Assembly: GCA_008931825.1 (NCBI GenBank)
Contig: QXVZ01015399.1
Span: forward strand, 1-23,165
Reading direction: 5' to 3'
DNA from: Phallusia fumigata
Taxonomy: Eukaryota > Chordata > Ascidiacea > Phlebobranchia > Ascidiidae
DNA: 23,165 nt
The position numbers and the translations under genes are program-made. This document shows, piece by piece, positions 1-9,737 of the stretch (its first letter is position 1; each line of letters begins with the position of its first letter). The notes under the pieces are model-generated. The model ran no database searches. It saw only the letters and a list, made by a program, of their open reading frames with translations, and was not told where the DNA came from.

Positions 1-481
1 AAACGCTCGGTAAAGTCACCTCAACACAAAGACAGTTACGTTCCTATCAGGCGGTGCTTCAGTTTCGAGAACGAAACAATTGTTGAGCGTTTGTTAAAGT
101 TTTTGTTCTACGGAATTGTTTTTTGACCCTAAAACTTTTTTTTCTATACTTCGGGGTCGCTGAAGCCAAACAAAAGAAACAAAAGATCGGATTGTATGAA
201 AGCATTTCCCAGTGTCTGGGGTAGCTGTCTGTGGGTTCCGCAATCGAATACCCACTCTTTCAATGTTTACACGGAAACCCCGGTCCCAGCGACGCTCGGC
301 AGAGTTAACCCAACACAAACAAACAAACTTGAGGTGATAATTTAGACTCGTGAGCAGAGCAATTGTTGGACAAAATAACGCTTGTGATTGATAGGTCTAC
401 GGCTCGGTATGATAATACTCAAACTTTTGTCTCCAATATTCACTGGTTGCTGGTTTCTAAGGCGATTATCAAGCGTTCAGA
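1..481. other. No gene seen; one diverged direct repeat
   Basis: ACGCTCGG followed by CC(T)CAACACAAA occurs at about 3-30 and again at 292-320, spacing 289 bases, suggesting an old duplicated unit. The open frames here are short and show no family signature. Confidence 0.4.
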
Positions 482-752
482 GTAGGGGTGTGCAACCTGC
501 GGCCGCGAAACGATTTTAGTGCATTACTTTTCTTTTTTGTGCTTCGCACAACCGACCGGGGTTTAATTTTTTATCCTTGACGTAACAATGCCACAAGGAA
601 AGTAAAGCGAACAACGAAAACGACATTTCTTTGTAAACGGAATGTTCTATTTTTACATACAAGACGAATCCAACCATGTTAAACAATGGTGGGTCCGCGG
701 TCCAATGCGGGTAATTGTATTTGGCTCCGCTTTAATAAAGGTTTGGTTTGAG
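482..752. mobile_element. Probable decayed hAT-like non-autonomous element
   Basis: The left edge GGGGTGTGCAACCTGCGGCC matches the common hAT terminus that begins CAGGGGTGTGCAACCTGCGG. The right part (about 687-745: GGTCCGCGGTCCAATGCGGG, then GGCTCCGCTTTAATAAAGG) has the GC-rich phrasing seen at the other end of such elements. The terminal inverted repeats are poorly matched and no target duplication is evident. Confidence 0.4.
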
Positions 753-1974
753 TTTTCGCCAACATTTTCCTGCCTCTAAGGTAGGTATCTGATACTCAAC
801 CCATATTCTGACATGTGCAAGAATGGCTGTTTTTTGGTGGAAGTAGATGAAAGTTTACGTTTTGGCAATTCAAGGCCTTCAAACTATTTCTTACAGGCAT
901 TTTGCGCGAACAGTCCATAAACTTGCAAATAGGGCTGGAATGAACCCATGTGAAAATCGTCTGATTTGAACTAAACTAACTCCAAACTTGCTCCGCAAAC
1001 TATATTTCAAATTTACAAGAAACATTTTTGTTGTTTTTACAGCCAGATGTACTTTTAGTTGTTATTGAATCGTTAAGTATTATATTGCCTCATATCAATG
1101 CATTTTATACTAATGCATTTATAGTTGACTGCACATATAAATTTCCCATAGAAGTCACGGTTACTTCGGGTGCTACTTTGTAGTGCGATCTGATTATCAA
1201 AGTAATCTACCGTACAAGCAGAAAAACAACATACATTCTCAATTCCACTTCTACCTATTCCATTTAATGAGTGTGTCACTACATGCGATATCGCAGCTTT
1301 TTATAGATTTCCGCCTGCCCTTTTCCACCTAACGAAGCGTTGCTGGTACACCGTTACGGTCGACCTCAGTACCAGAATTGCCTGTAAAATTCCAAGAGGA
1401 ACTAACTATAGCAGAAGGTTTCGGTATGTGTCACGTCCGACTGCCGCAGTTTTTTGGATTTTCCATTTTCACACAAAGGTTGCCGCAACATTAGAATATG
1501 ACGTCATGAAAAGTGGTATGGCCCCATTTAAACTAATTGTGACCCATGTAAGTTATCTACATTTCACCAGAAAAAAGCCAGTTTTAGTTGTTTAATTGCA
1601 CGTGTATGTGGTGACGACACTAGTGCAGGTAAAACCCAACTCACTGATCAACACCCCCTTGCAATCGCCGCCCGGTTGTTTTGAGAGGCGTAAAAAAGAC
1701 CAAACGTTACCACGTGACGGGCCCAAAGCCAAACAACAATGGACCGGCCTCGTCTGGGCCAATTAGTTTTGAACTACAATAAGACCACTGCTAAATAACT
1801 CCACATCTGTTATTTCCGAAGACGCATAAAAACCTTGCATTAACTTTGGATCAAAACTAGCCCAAAGGTTACACTTTCTCACTGTTAACATATATTGCAG
1901 ACAACAGGTGGAAAGTTGTTGTTTTGCAAAACTGAGCAAAATTTTGTTTTGTCGAGACATGATATGTCAGTTAA
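753..1974. other. No supportable feature
   Basis: AT-rich sequence with stops in all frames. The longest open stretches (about 65-68 codons on the minus strand) lack recognisable motifs or splice context. Confidence 0.4.
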
Positions 1975-4530
1975 AAAAAGTGTTTATGGTTTGCCGACGG
2001 CGCTAATATACCAGACAGGGAGTAAAATCTCTTACTATTTAAAGCGTGTGTTCTGAAGAATGTGTGAACGGTATTTGATCATCCATGTTATTGTTAAGAT
2101 TGATGGAGACAACAGTACCCGCAAGGATCTGTATTTTCGTTTCAACTGAAAATCTTTTCAACGTTTAAGAATCCAAATGCGCCAACAGCAAAAAATTGCA
2201 GACCAAAATTTTAACCAAACACTTTTCGTCGTTTATAGGTTGGGCAGTTATTAAAAAGATACCAAAATTGTAATGCTTCTTTCTGAAAAATTTTAATTAG
2301 TTTTTGTTTAAAAGAGCCCACACAGGTCGCGAAAACTAATCCTTTGGGGTTCGGGGGTCGTGAGGTTTATAGTGACGACACATACCAACCTTTAAAACAG
2401 GTTGTTGTTGAGTTGAGATGTCGCTGAAGCGTTTAGACTTATCACCTTGCACGCACAATTAAGCGTATTTCGGCCCTTTCAAAATGTGTTTTCGAACCTT
2501 TGGTGTTTTTCCACAATTCACCAACAACATTTTAACATAAAAACATCATTTAAGAATGTTCCAAGGAAACGTAGCCTAAATTAACAAAAGTTATTGTGGT
2601 TGATGTAGATTTATAAAAAAACACGTACCCGCTGTCAAGGCTGTATGTCTCACAAACCGTCATATCCTTTATATGGGCTTGCTACAGTGTTGGGGAGACC
2701 TAAGTCACCTTTTTCAAGACTTGCCTTAAATGGNACACGTACCCGCTGTCAAGGCTGTATGTCTCACAAACCGTCATATCCTTTATATGGGCTTGCTACA
2801 GTGTTGGGGAGACCTAAGTCGCCTTTTTCAAGACTTGCCTTAAATGGAATCCCTGTTTGAAAAGACTTAGACTCGTCACACCAGAGACTTGACTCAGACT
2901 CGCCAAACCGCATGTTATTTTTTAAGTTGATGGTGCAAGAAAGCAGGGTAAAATTTTGTGACAAATAAAATTGTTCTTGCAACATCATAATTAGGAAACC
3001 ACATGTGCCCCACGGCGCAAACCATTTTGCTGACCAAAATTTCAGCTGAACACTTTTCGTTGTTAGGTTGGACATTTACTTAAATGTGTCTCCAAGGTTT
3101 GCCAACGGTTATGTTTCTTAATAATTTCAACTTTAGAAAGAACGTTTCTTTTTTGAGGTTCAAATTTGAGCTTTGGCGCTTACAAGTGTTTAAATGTGTG
3201 TATTTCGGAACGTGCATAGAAAACATTTTACGGGACATTGTTAACTATGTTATAATCCATTTGCATCCTAATTTTACTGAGGTCAGATAGCCCCTGCTTA
3301 GCATACGCATTTAGGCACCGACGCTGTAAGATTCTCCTTTGTAAGTTCCAGCACTTGTACAAAAAGCCCAAACAAGTTGTGTTAATTTGGAGCCTTTGTG
3401 TTCAAGGATCAACGGTTGCATAACTTCGGCAAATACAACTTTGCAAATCACGTTTGGGGGCGAGCAAAACTTCAGTTTCGCCAGCGGAACTAACCTTGGG
3501 TGTTCGGTGAAGCGTTTAAGCTTTGTTGTTCAAGCCTATAGTTTTCAGAAAACCTAAGATCGGGCTTTTGTGCATAAGTTAAACAGCAGGAAAATTGCTG
3601 TCGCAATAAGTCTTGCTTTTGTAAACCAATAAGGTTATAAAATAGATCACTTCCTGCTTAGAATTTCACAAGAGCCCCAAACGAGGGAAACAGAGACCAG
3701 CGGTTTGAATTCCGTTGTTATGCTTGAATGGCTTCGTCAGTTCCGATGGTGGAGAAATGAGTGAAAAAAAACAGAAAGTTTTTTGAACGTATTAGGTTCA
3801 AGCTTCAAGAGTTGCATAGCCTGGGAACTCTACGACTCTAAATAGCACGTTTTTGTTGAGCAAAACTTTAGTTTCGCCAGCGCAACTATCCTTTGATACT
3901 CGGTGAAGCGTTGAATGTTTTGCTTTTCACCCTATGTTCATCCAAGCGCAACGCAGCACCAAAATTATCTCAACATTCAAACACATGGTTGTGTAATTCC
4001 CACCAACATTTCCAATAAAAATTGCCTGATCTACCAAGTTATTGTGGTTATTGTGTACACGTCACATGTAAAAAAACAGTAAAGTTGTATCCAAGCATAA
4101 TATCCTAGATTAGGGCCTGCTGAACAATAGGAGTTTTTTGTTTGTGTGGTGGTTTGAAAACCCCACAAAACTGGGTATTTTTAGGTTTAACGACACATTA
4201 GTTTGGGACCAGAGTGTTAATTCTCCCATAATAGGTGTTATTTCCTAAATTAGTTGAAAAAGCCTACACATGCCGCGGAAATTAAGCCTTGTGGGATCAG
4301 TTGCCATGAGTTTGATAGTGACACCACATAACCACCTGCAAAGTAAGTTGTTGTTAAGCAAAACTTTAGTTTCGCCAGCGGAAACAACCTTAGATGTTCG
4401 ATGAAGCGTTTAAACTACCTCATTCCACCTTGGTTGTGAAATCTCCTTATTTGGTCAGGGGTTTTACAAGAACACACAGGAAGCTTGCGAGGTTTAAATT
4501 TAAGCTTTGGCGCCACAAGTGTTCACTTGT
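1975..4530. repeat. Degenerate repeat array with at least three recurring modules
   Basis: A core of about 58 bp containing TTTCGCCAGCGGAAC and ending GGTGAAGCGTTTAA recurs at 3462-3519, 3858-3914 and 4355-4413, with a weaker trace near 2405-2435. The stretch before it (AAAGCCCACACAGGTCGCGG-like, then TATAGTGAC and a CACATA motif) is shared by 2308-2400 and 4256-4350. A second module (ACCAAAATTT...AACACTTTTCGT...GGTTGG) occurs at 2200-2245 and 3030-3073. A third (GAGGTT, AAATTT, AGCTTTGGCGC, ACAAGTGTT) is at about 3155-3190 and 4478-4515. Spacing is irregular, so this is an old array or nested copies of one family, not a clean satellite. Confidence 0.65.
2621..2847. repeat. Duplicated 113 bp flanking an N: unmerged contig overlap
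   Basis: Positions 2621-2733 and 2735-2847 are the same 113 bases, separated only by the N at 2734. One base differs (A at 2707, G at 2821). Exact adjacency to the N indicates overlapping contig ends that were not collapsed, with one allelic or sequencing difference. Confidence 0.92.
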
Positions 4531-4899
4531 GTCGAAGTGCAGCATTCGGATTTCTCCCAGTTGGTTGCTAAATGTTTGTGCTGAAAAGACCGATGCAGAT
4601 TCGGCATGACGTCTTTTGCACACCTGACTTATTGGGATTTATACATGAGTGGCCGCAGTGTACATGATAGCTTTTTTCAAACCCTATTGTTGAAATACTT
4701 ATGATTCATAGTTACATTTTAAACACAAGGCACAATTTTTAGTTTTGCTGCTCCGATATTGCAATTGCATTTTTTTATATGTTTGCTATGCTATTGCAGA
4801 TATAATGTGTGCTAAAACTTTTTTTTTCAAACATTCACCTTTTTTATAAGTCTCCGCCATAATCGTCAATGATTTCTATTAACTTCCCCAAAGGCGTGT

Positions 4900-4935
4900 G
4901 ATCACGTGATCGTCTCGAGTCGCACTTCCGAAGTG
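4900..4935. promoter_or_regulatory. Palindromic E-box and ETS-like site pair
   Basis: GATCACGTGATC (4900-4911) is a perfect 12-bp palindrome with the E-box CACGTG. CACTTCCGAAGTG (4923-4935) is an inverted repeat carrying the ETS core CTTCCG. Such pairs are typical of broadly active core promoters. A consensus splice donor TCATG|gtaagt follows at 5025/5026. Confidence 0.4.
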
Positions 4936-5025
4936 AAGAAACTCATTACCACAGCAAAATGGTGGCATAGCTAACTAATCTTCAAATTTCATCAAAAAAT
5001 CTGAAATAATTTACCAAGCTTCATG
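4936..5025 (+). ncRNA. Possible 5' UTR or non-coding first exon
   Basis: This is the stretch between the promoter-like palindromes and a consensus donor (gtaagt at 5026). The only early ATG opens ATGGTGGCATAG, i.e. three codons and a stop, so any transcript would start non-coding. No downstream exon could be identified, partly because the join at 5260 disturbs the region. Confidence 0.2.
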
Positions 5026-5149
5026 GTAAGTTTGTGCTGTAGGTTTTAAGCTTTGCTATTGATAACAAATGCAAGCTGTATCAGGTGATTGTTGAGGAAT
5101 AATTGACTTATGGTATTCTCTTCACAACACTTGTTGAACTTTGCGCATT

Positions 5150-5370
5150 GGAGTAATAAGTTTTTGTTACGTAACAAGTTCTTTGTTCTAATGGAACATA
5201 AATAACAAAAGTTAAAGGCAACCAACAAAAAGCATTTTTAAGCAGTTTGTGTGAGGTAANGGAGTAATAAGTTTTTGTTACGTAACAAGTTCTTTGTTCT
5301 AATGGAACATAAATAACAAAAGTTAAAGGCAACCAACAAAAAGCATTTTTAAGCAGTTTGTGTGAGGTAA
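5150..5370. repeat. Duplicated 110 bp flanking an N: unmerged contig overlap
   Basis: 5150-5259 and 5261-5370 are identical over 110 bases with a single N at 5260 between them. The true locus very probably holds one copy. The sequence contains a near-palindrome TTTTTGTTACGTAACAAG. Confidence 0.92.
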
Positions 5371-6372
5371 GTTACCATTTTGTTTTGTTTCAAGCTGAAG
5401 CTGATCAATAACAAGAGGGAAATGTAAAACAGACATATAGATTTTCATTAAAAGGGCTGAGGTACGTATTAATGTTATATGTCCACAATATAGTGCTTTC
5501 TAGTAGCTTGCTTGTGTTTTAGTATTGCTAGAAGAAAATAGTTTGTTGATGTGTTTGGGGTTTTAGTAGAAAGGTTTGTATCATTGTATGGTTATAAATG
5601 ATAAAGTGTTGGTTACGAAATTCGGAGTAATGGTAAAAATTACCACAGGACGTTTGGGTTTTGACATAACTTACTGAGTGCCTATGCAGTAATAAATAGA
5701 CCATTATATCTTGGATGGTTTAAAACCGCTAAGCAAGTAATAAATACGCTAACCTAAACATGATTATGATAATGTTTGAATTTTCGTACAAATTTATGGC
5801 AAAATGTTTTGGTAATACATGAATTCTATGTTATTTTTGGATGGTTTGGCGAATTTCCTTTTACAAGCAGTTTGTATTATTACAGCGACAGAGTGGTGTT
5901 TATTACTTGACAGCTGCACCACGTTGTTTTTGAGGCGAGGCACGCTTTTTGTGTGCGGCGCTTTTTGCGCCGATTTCAAGTTTTTGCTGCTTGCTTCTAG
6001 TGTGAATTAGGCCTAAAGAGTTCCTGTAACTGGCCCTTTGGCAGTTGTTGGTCGCGACTTAAATTTGTGACGACTTAAAATTTTTTTTGGGAAGCACATT
6101 TTTTTATTCGAAAACCACAAAGGTATTGATATTTTTTGTAGTTTTGCTGTAGAATAGAAATTGTGCGGCCCGCAGATAAGTGCGAGTTTTGAATCGAGTT
6201 CGGCATTTGAAACAGATTCATCCCTTTGTTTTCACGCAAAACAGTGCGTTTCGAAACAGACCGGAGTTCAAATAATGTTTTTCCGTTACGAACAGTAGAG
6301 TTTTTCATGTGAAAAAATGACGTGTCTTAGTGGCCAGGGGAACAATTACGTTCAGGTGGGAGGGTGCTGACA
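5371..6372. other. No gene seen
   Basis: AT-rich with a short GC-rich patch around 5920-5975 (hairpin listed separately). GTGCGGCCCGCAG at about 6160 is hAT-like wording, but no element ends could be placed. Confidence 0.35.
5956..5972. repeat. Small GC hairpin CGGCGC-T5-GCGCCG
   Basis: A perfect 6-bp stem with a five-T loop. The surrounding text (GAGGCGA-GCAC, TTTCAAGTTTTTGCTGC) recurs in altered form at 8255-8275 and about 8410-8435, suggesting an old interspersed repeat. Confidence 0.35.
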
Positions 6373-6540
6373 AAGTGACGTCACTTCAAAAAGATAAACA
6401 CAATTCCACTACCAACATTGTATCATCTTTTGATTAGGTGGCTCCAACTATAATACTGTTGATTTCTTTGTTTTGTGGCTCACGTATGGTACCTGTTTAG
6501 GTCAAAGTTCAAAGGCTTACCATGCCGCCATGACGTCATC
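6373..6540 (+). promoter_or_regulatory. Promoter-like patch: two CRE palindromes and a DR1 site
   Basis: AAGTGACGTCACTT (6373-6386) is a perfect 14-bp palindrome around the CRE TGACGTCA. ATGACGTCAT (6530-6539) is a second full CRE. Between them AGGTCA-A-AGTTCA (6499-6511) is a direct repeat with one-base spacing (DR1), the type bound by HNF4, RXR and PPAR nuclear receptors. The patch ends one base before the ATG at 6541. Function is inferred from motifs only. Confidence 0.4.
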
Positions 6541-6705
6541 ATGAAGACACATCAAGTTTGTGCAAAAATGGCGAAGTTAGGCATTCGTCGGAGAGTCTTG
6601 ACACAGTGGGTTGACTTATATTGTTTAAGGATACCACCGGAGGTCGGTGTGGAACCACATGCAACTGAGATCGCCTCGTCCCCAGCAGTGCCACAGGAAG
6701 CCAAG
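6541..6705 (+). CDS. Candidate first coding exon, unknown protein
   Basis: An open frame of 55 codons starts at ATG 6541, with a second in-frame ATG at 6568 in a good context (AAAAATGGCG). It ends at a possible donor AAG|gtacat in phase 0. The peptide includes MAKLGIRRRVLTQWVDLYCL and ends PQEAK. I do not recognise it. A compatible acceptor CTTACAG at 8230 would add nine codons (GCG ATG GCG CAG ...) and then a TGA at 8258-8260. Another acceptor at about 7121 (TTTTTTAG|GCATGGCGC) is possible. Promoter-like motifs lie just upstream. It could equally be a chance open frame. Confidence 0.3.
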
Positions 6706-9290
6706 GTACATATTGCGTTTGACTCAAAGGCAGCCCTTTGAACGCAGTGTGCCCGTTTACAATTTATGTCAAATTGTGAATGACTTCACGTGCTATGTTG
6801 ATGACGCTTTATGTTTTTTTGTGATTAGTGGGTCAATCGCTACAATCTGTAAACGACTGGTTTACACGCGCTCTCTGTCACACGTTGCTAAAGTTGCGCT
6901 GCATTTAACGATAAATAACAAAGATGTCGCTTATCTTGGCTCCAAAAATGTTTTGAACCATGAAAAACGATCAGTACATTTGCGTTAAACTGATTGTGTT
7001 TCAGACCAATTTAAACCAATGATTTAAGCATTTAAATTCCTGTGCTCAATATCAACACACACAAAATGAGGCATATTATCTCATAAATTTTACATTTTTT
7101 AAACTTATTGTATTTTTTAGGCATGGCGCAACCAGATGTCGCTGTTCTGCAATGATATTTTTACGTCACCAGCTAAAAAGAATATGAAGTCAGGAGCTAA
7201 AAACTGTATCAAATGTTGCCATCGTACATATCAGCTTATAGCTCTGCCTCAACACAAGCACATGTACGTATATGTTACTATGCATATGCCCGTCATTTGT
7301 TGTACATTTTAACGTAGTGCGAAAGTGTCATTCTGCCCGTCTTTGTATCAGCCTTTTAAGAGCACGCAATTTTTACGGTGGAAAAAGTATGTGCTGAAAT
7401 TCGAACGCGTGACAACAACACATCTCTACTCTTAGTGCTTTACTGACATGAAATGTCGCTTTTTCATTTATAGTAAAGTGACGATTTGGTTGTAGATTCG
7501 AATCGCGTCACAGGCTTTCTGTGAGCTAAGCCTTGCTTCCACTTGAATGCTTAGTGGCCGACCGGTTTAGCTAATACTTAGAATGCATAGTCCCATTCAA
7601 ATGCTCGAGTGTTGGAGTGAATTATCCTTCGTGAGTTTTGGCGTGAAGTTTACTGCACCCATCACGAAATACATCTGTTTATGTTTCCTGTGTTGTTTGA
7701 GGTTGATGCTTCAAAACTAAAAGTTCCATCTTTCCTGAGACACGACACACTCTGTGTAAAAATTGCGAAGCGAAACAAGGCATGATGTAAGCGCTCCATA
7801 TTACCATATTTTCTTGTTTTACCTTTGCTTAAACTGACACAGTTTGTAATTCCGGGAATTATTCAGCACGACAGCCGGTTTTTACTAAAATCCCAACCGC
7901 GTTTTACCATCAAAACCATTGATACTATGTTATTCCTCTCGACATTGTCGGGTGGACAGATGAGACGCTTTGCCTTTCCATTAAGGCACGACAGCACGAT
8001 GTGTCTGTATGAAAACGAACCGCTCATTACCTGCAAAATCATTGATAAATATTCTTACTTACAATCTTTGCCTTTCCATTTAAGCTCCTTGTCTTCTCTA
8101 CAATTTATGTCCTTTGTAAAGTAAAATGTTGGGTAAATGTTTCATTGATGGGTAAACGGCCACATTTTTTTGCTTTGGATGTGTAAAAATGCTGTTACAT
8201 GAATAAATTATAATGTTTAACTTCTTACAGGCGATGGCGCAGATTTCAACTGTTGTTTGAGGCGACGCACTTGCTGCCTTGATTCCCCATAAAGTTTAAG
8301 GTAAACCATGATGTGTAATGGAAGCGCCAGTTGTTGTTGATGTTGCGTTTCTGTATTTCCCCCAAAATCGTCGCTGTATTCTGTTCACGGTGTGCATTTA
8401 CATCTTTGCAAAATTTCAATTTTTGCTGCGCTTCCCAACCTTTTTCTATAGCGACCCAAACACTTTTATAATTTTTTTTTTAAATTCCGCGAACTACGCG
8501 TATGCTTAAATACATTTTTAGTTTCAAAAAGAAAAACATTGCCAATTGTGACGTATGTAGGTTGGGTATTGGAAATGCCTTACTGCCATTTTTCCATCGA
8601 AAAACGAGATTACGAGATAAGTTCAACACATCGCCAAGCAAATTTGGGCTGATCAGTTACTAATAACGTCACAAACAAATAAACAATGCTGTTTTTAATA
8701 TTGTGAGTGATACTAAAAGCGATATTATAACCGAAAATCTGTAACTTCGTATTTTTTTCTGGCGACCCATACGTTGGAAAACAATGACATTGTGCAAATA
8801 GTTAGAGGGAGGGTCATTCGCCAGTTGTGGTCGGAAATGTGACTTCATAGTAGTGTGATTTTATTGAATATTTTCATTTAAACACTTAAAACAAAACGGC
8901 ACAATACTGATGTTTCCTTATGTAGGCAGTCAACGAAAATAAATTTGGCCTTTTTTCCAAACTTTATTTTGTTTACAGATTTTTCACAACGCTTCCTAAA
9001 ACTCATCCTCATCAGCATTCATCTCCCACCTCCTCATTCCGATCCTCAACTTCAATTATTATGCGGGCTGTTAGTAACATATAGGAGGCTGTCGTCAGAA
9101 TCAAGCGTGAATGCAAATTCTAAGTTCTAACTTTAGACTTAACTTGCGCCGACGGGATTTCCATTCGTCATTCACAGGTCCAGCGAATGCAAAGCCCAAA
9201 GACCAGTAGTTTGTTGTGCTACATTGCCAGTAAGTTACGCCTAGGCATTACAATACTTGTAGCACTTTTAACTAGGTTTTTTGGGCAGTC
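6706..9290. other. No recognisable gene; scattered repeat traces
   Basis: Possible acceptors lie near 7121 and at 8230 (see candidate exon 6541-6705). AACCTTTTTCTATAGCGACCC near 8438 and CTGGCGACCC near 8759 look like decayed hAT ends, but no pair of termini could be matched. The open frames of 60-100 codons have no family signature. Confidence 0.35.
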
Positions 9291-9309
9291 GGCATGGGAC
9301 TTCGGGTCG

Positions 9310-9356
9310 CGCGCCACGTTCTTGTTGTTATGGCTGGAATAGTTAGGGGTGGCGCG
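9310..9356. repeat. Inverted repeat with 8-bp GC-rich arms
   Basis: CGCGCCAC (9310-9317) pairs with GTGGCGCG (9349-9356). The stretch around it (9290-9500) is more GC-rich than its neighbours and has no recognisable open frame. Confidence 0.35.
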
Positions 9357-9599
9357 TTGTTAAATGACTTTAGCTAAATGTAGGGCTAGAAATTCGTCGC
9401 CGCCACCTACCCTGGTTCCCTGGGGAATTCTAAAATCCACCGGAGATGGGTTCCGGTGCAGGCGTTCCTAACGGTTCGCGAGCACGCCGGCTTACTTCTA
9501 TTATAAATCACCAAATTTTGCGTTCACATACAATCCCCACAGAAATAAAACACTTAAACTTGCTCGTGGGTGGAATTGGGTTGTGGTTTTGTTGTTGTT

Positions 9600-9668
9600 G
9601 AGGGCAGTGCCGTCGTTGACATCTTTTCGCGTTTATTTCCTTTACGTTTTCCCCCCTGCACTGCCCTC
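9600..9668. repeat. 69-bp inverted repeat with perfect 11-bp arms
   Basis: GAGGGCAGTGC (9600-9610) and GCACTGCCCTC (9658-9668) are exact reverse complements separated by 47 bases. It may be a very short MITE or a hairpin. No target duplication is seen. Confidence 0.5.
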
Positions 9669-9720
9669 TGTCGTCACAAGTTTGCGCCTCTTAAATCTAA
9701 ACATAGGGACTTGTTGGTTG

Positions 9721-9737
9721 CTGTCACCTGGTGACAG
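9721..9737. promoter_or_regulatory. Near-perfect 17-bp palindrome with E-box halves
   Basis: CTGTCACCTGGTGACAG has 8-bp arms around one base and contains CACCTG. A full CRE (TGACGTCA, 9797-9804) lies about 60 bases downstream. Regulatory role is only suggested. Confidence 0.25.

Noticed and set aside
2645-2860. Open frame with an internal tandem peptide repeat on the plus strand
   Set aside because: The repeat is created by the duplicated contig overlap around N 2734.
5108-5332. Open frame with a tandem peptide repeat on the minus strand
   Set aside because: Artefact of the duplicated 110 bp around N 5260.
7490-7620. tRNA-like A and B box text near GATTCGAATCGCGTC and GGCCGACCGGTTTAGC
   Set aside because: The order and spacing of the boxes do not fit a tRNA or a SINE head.
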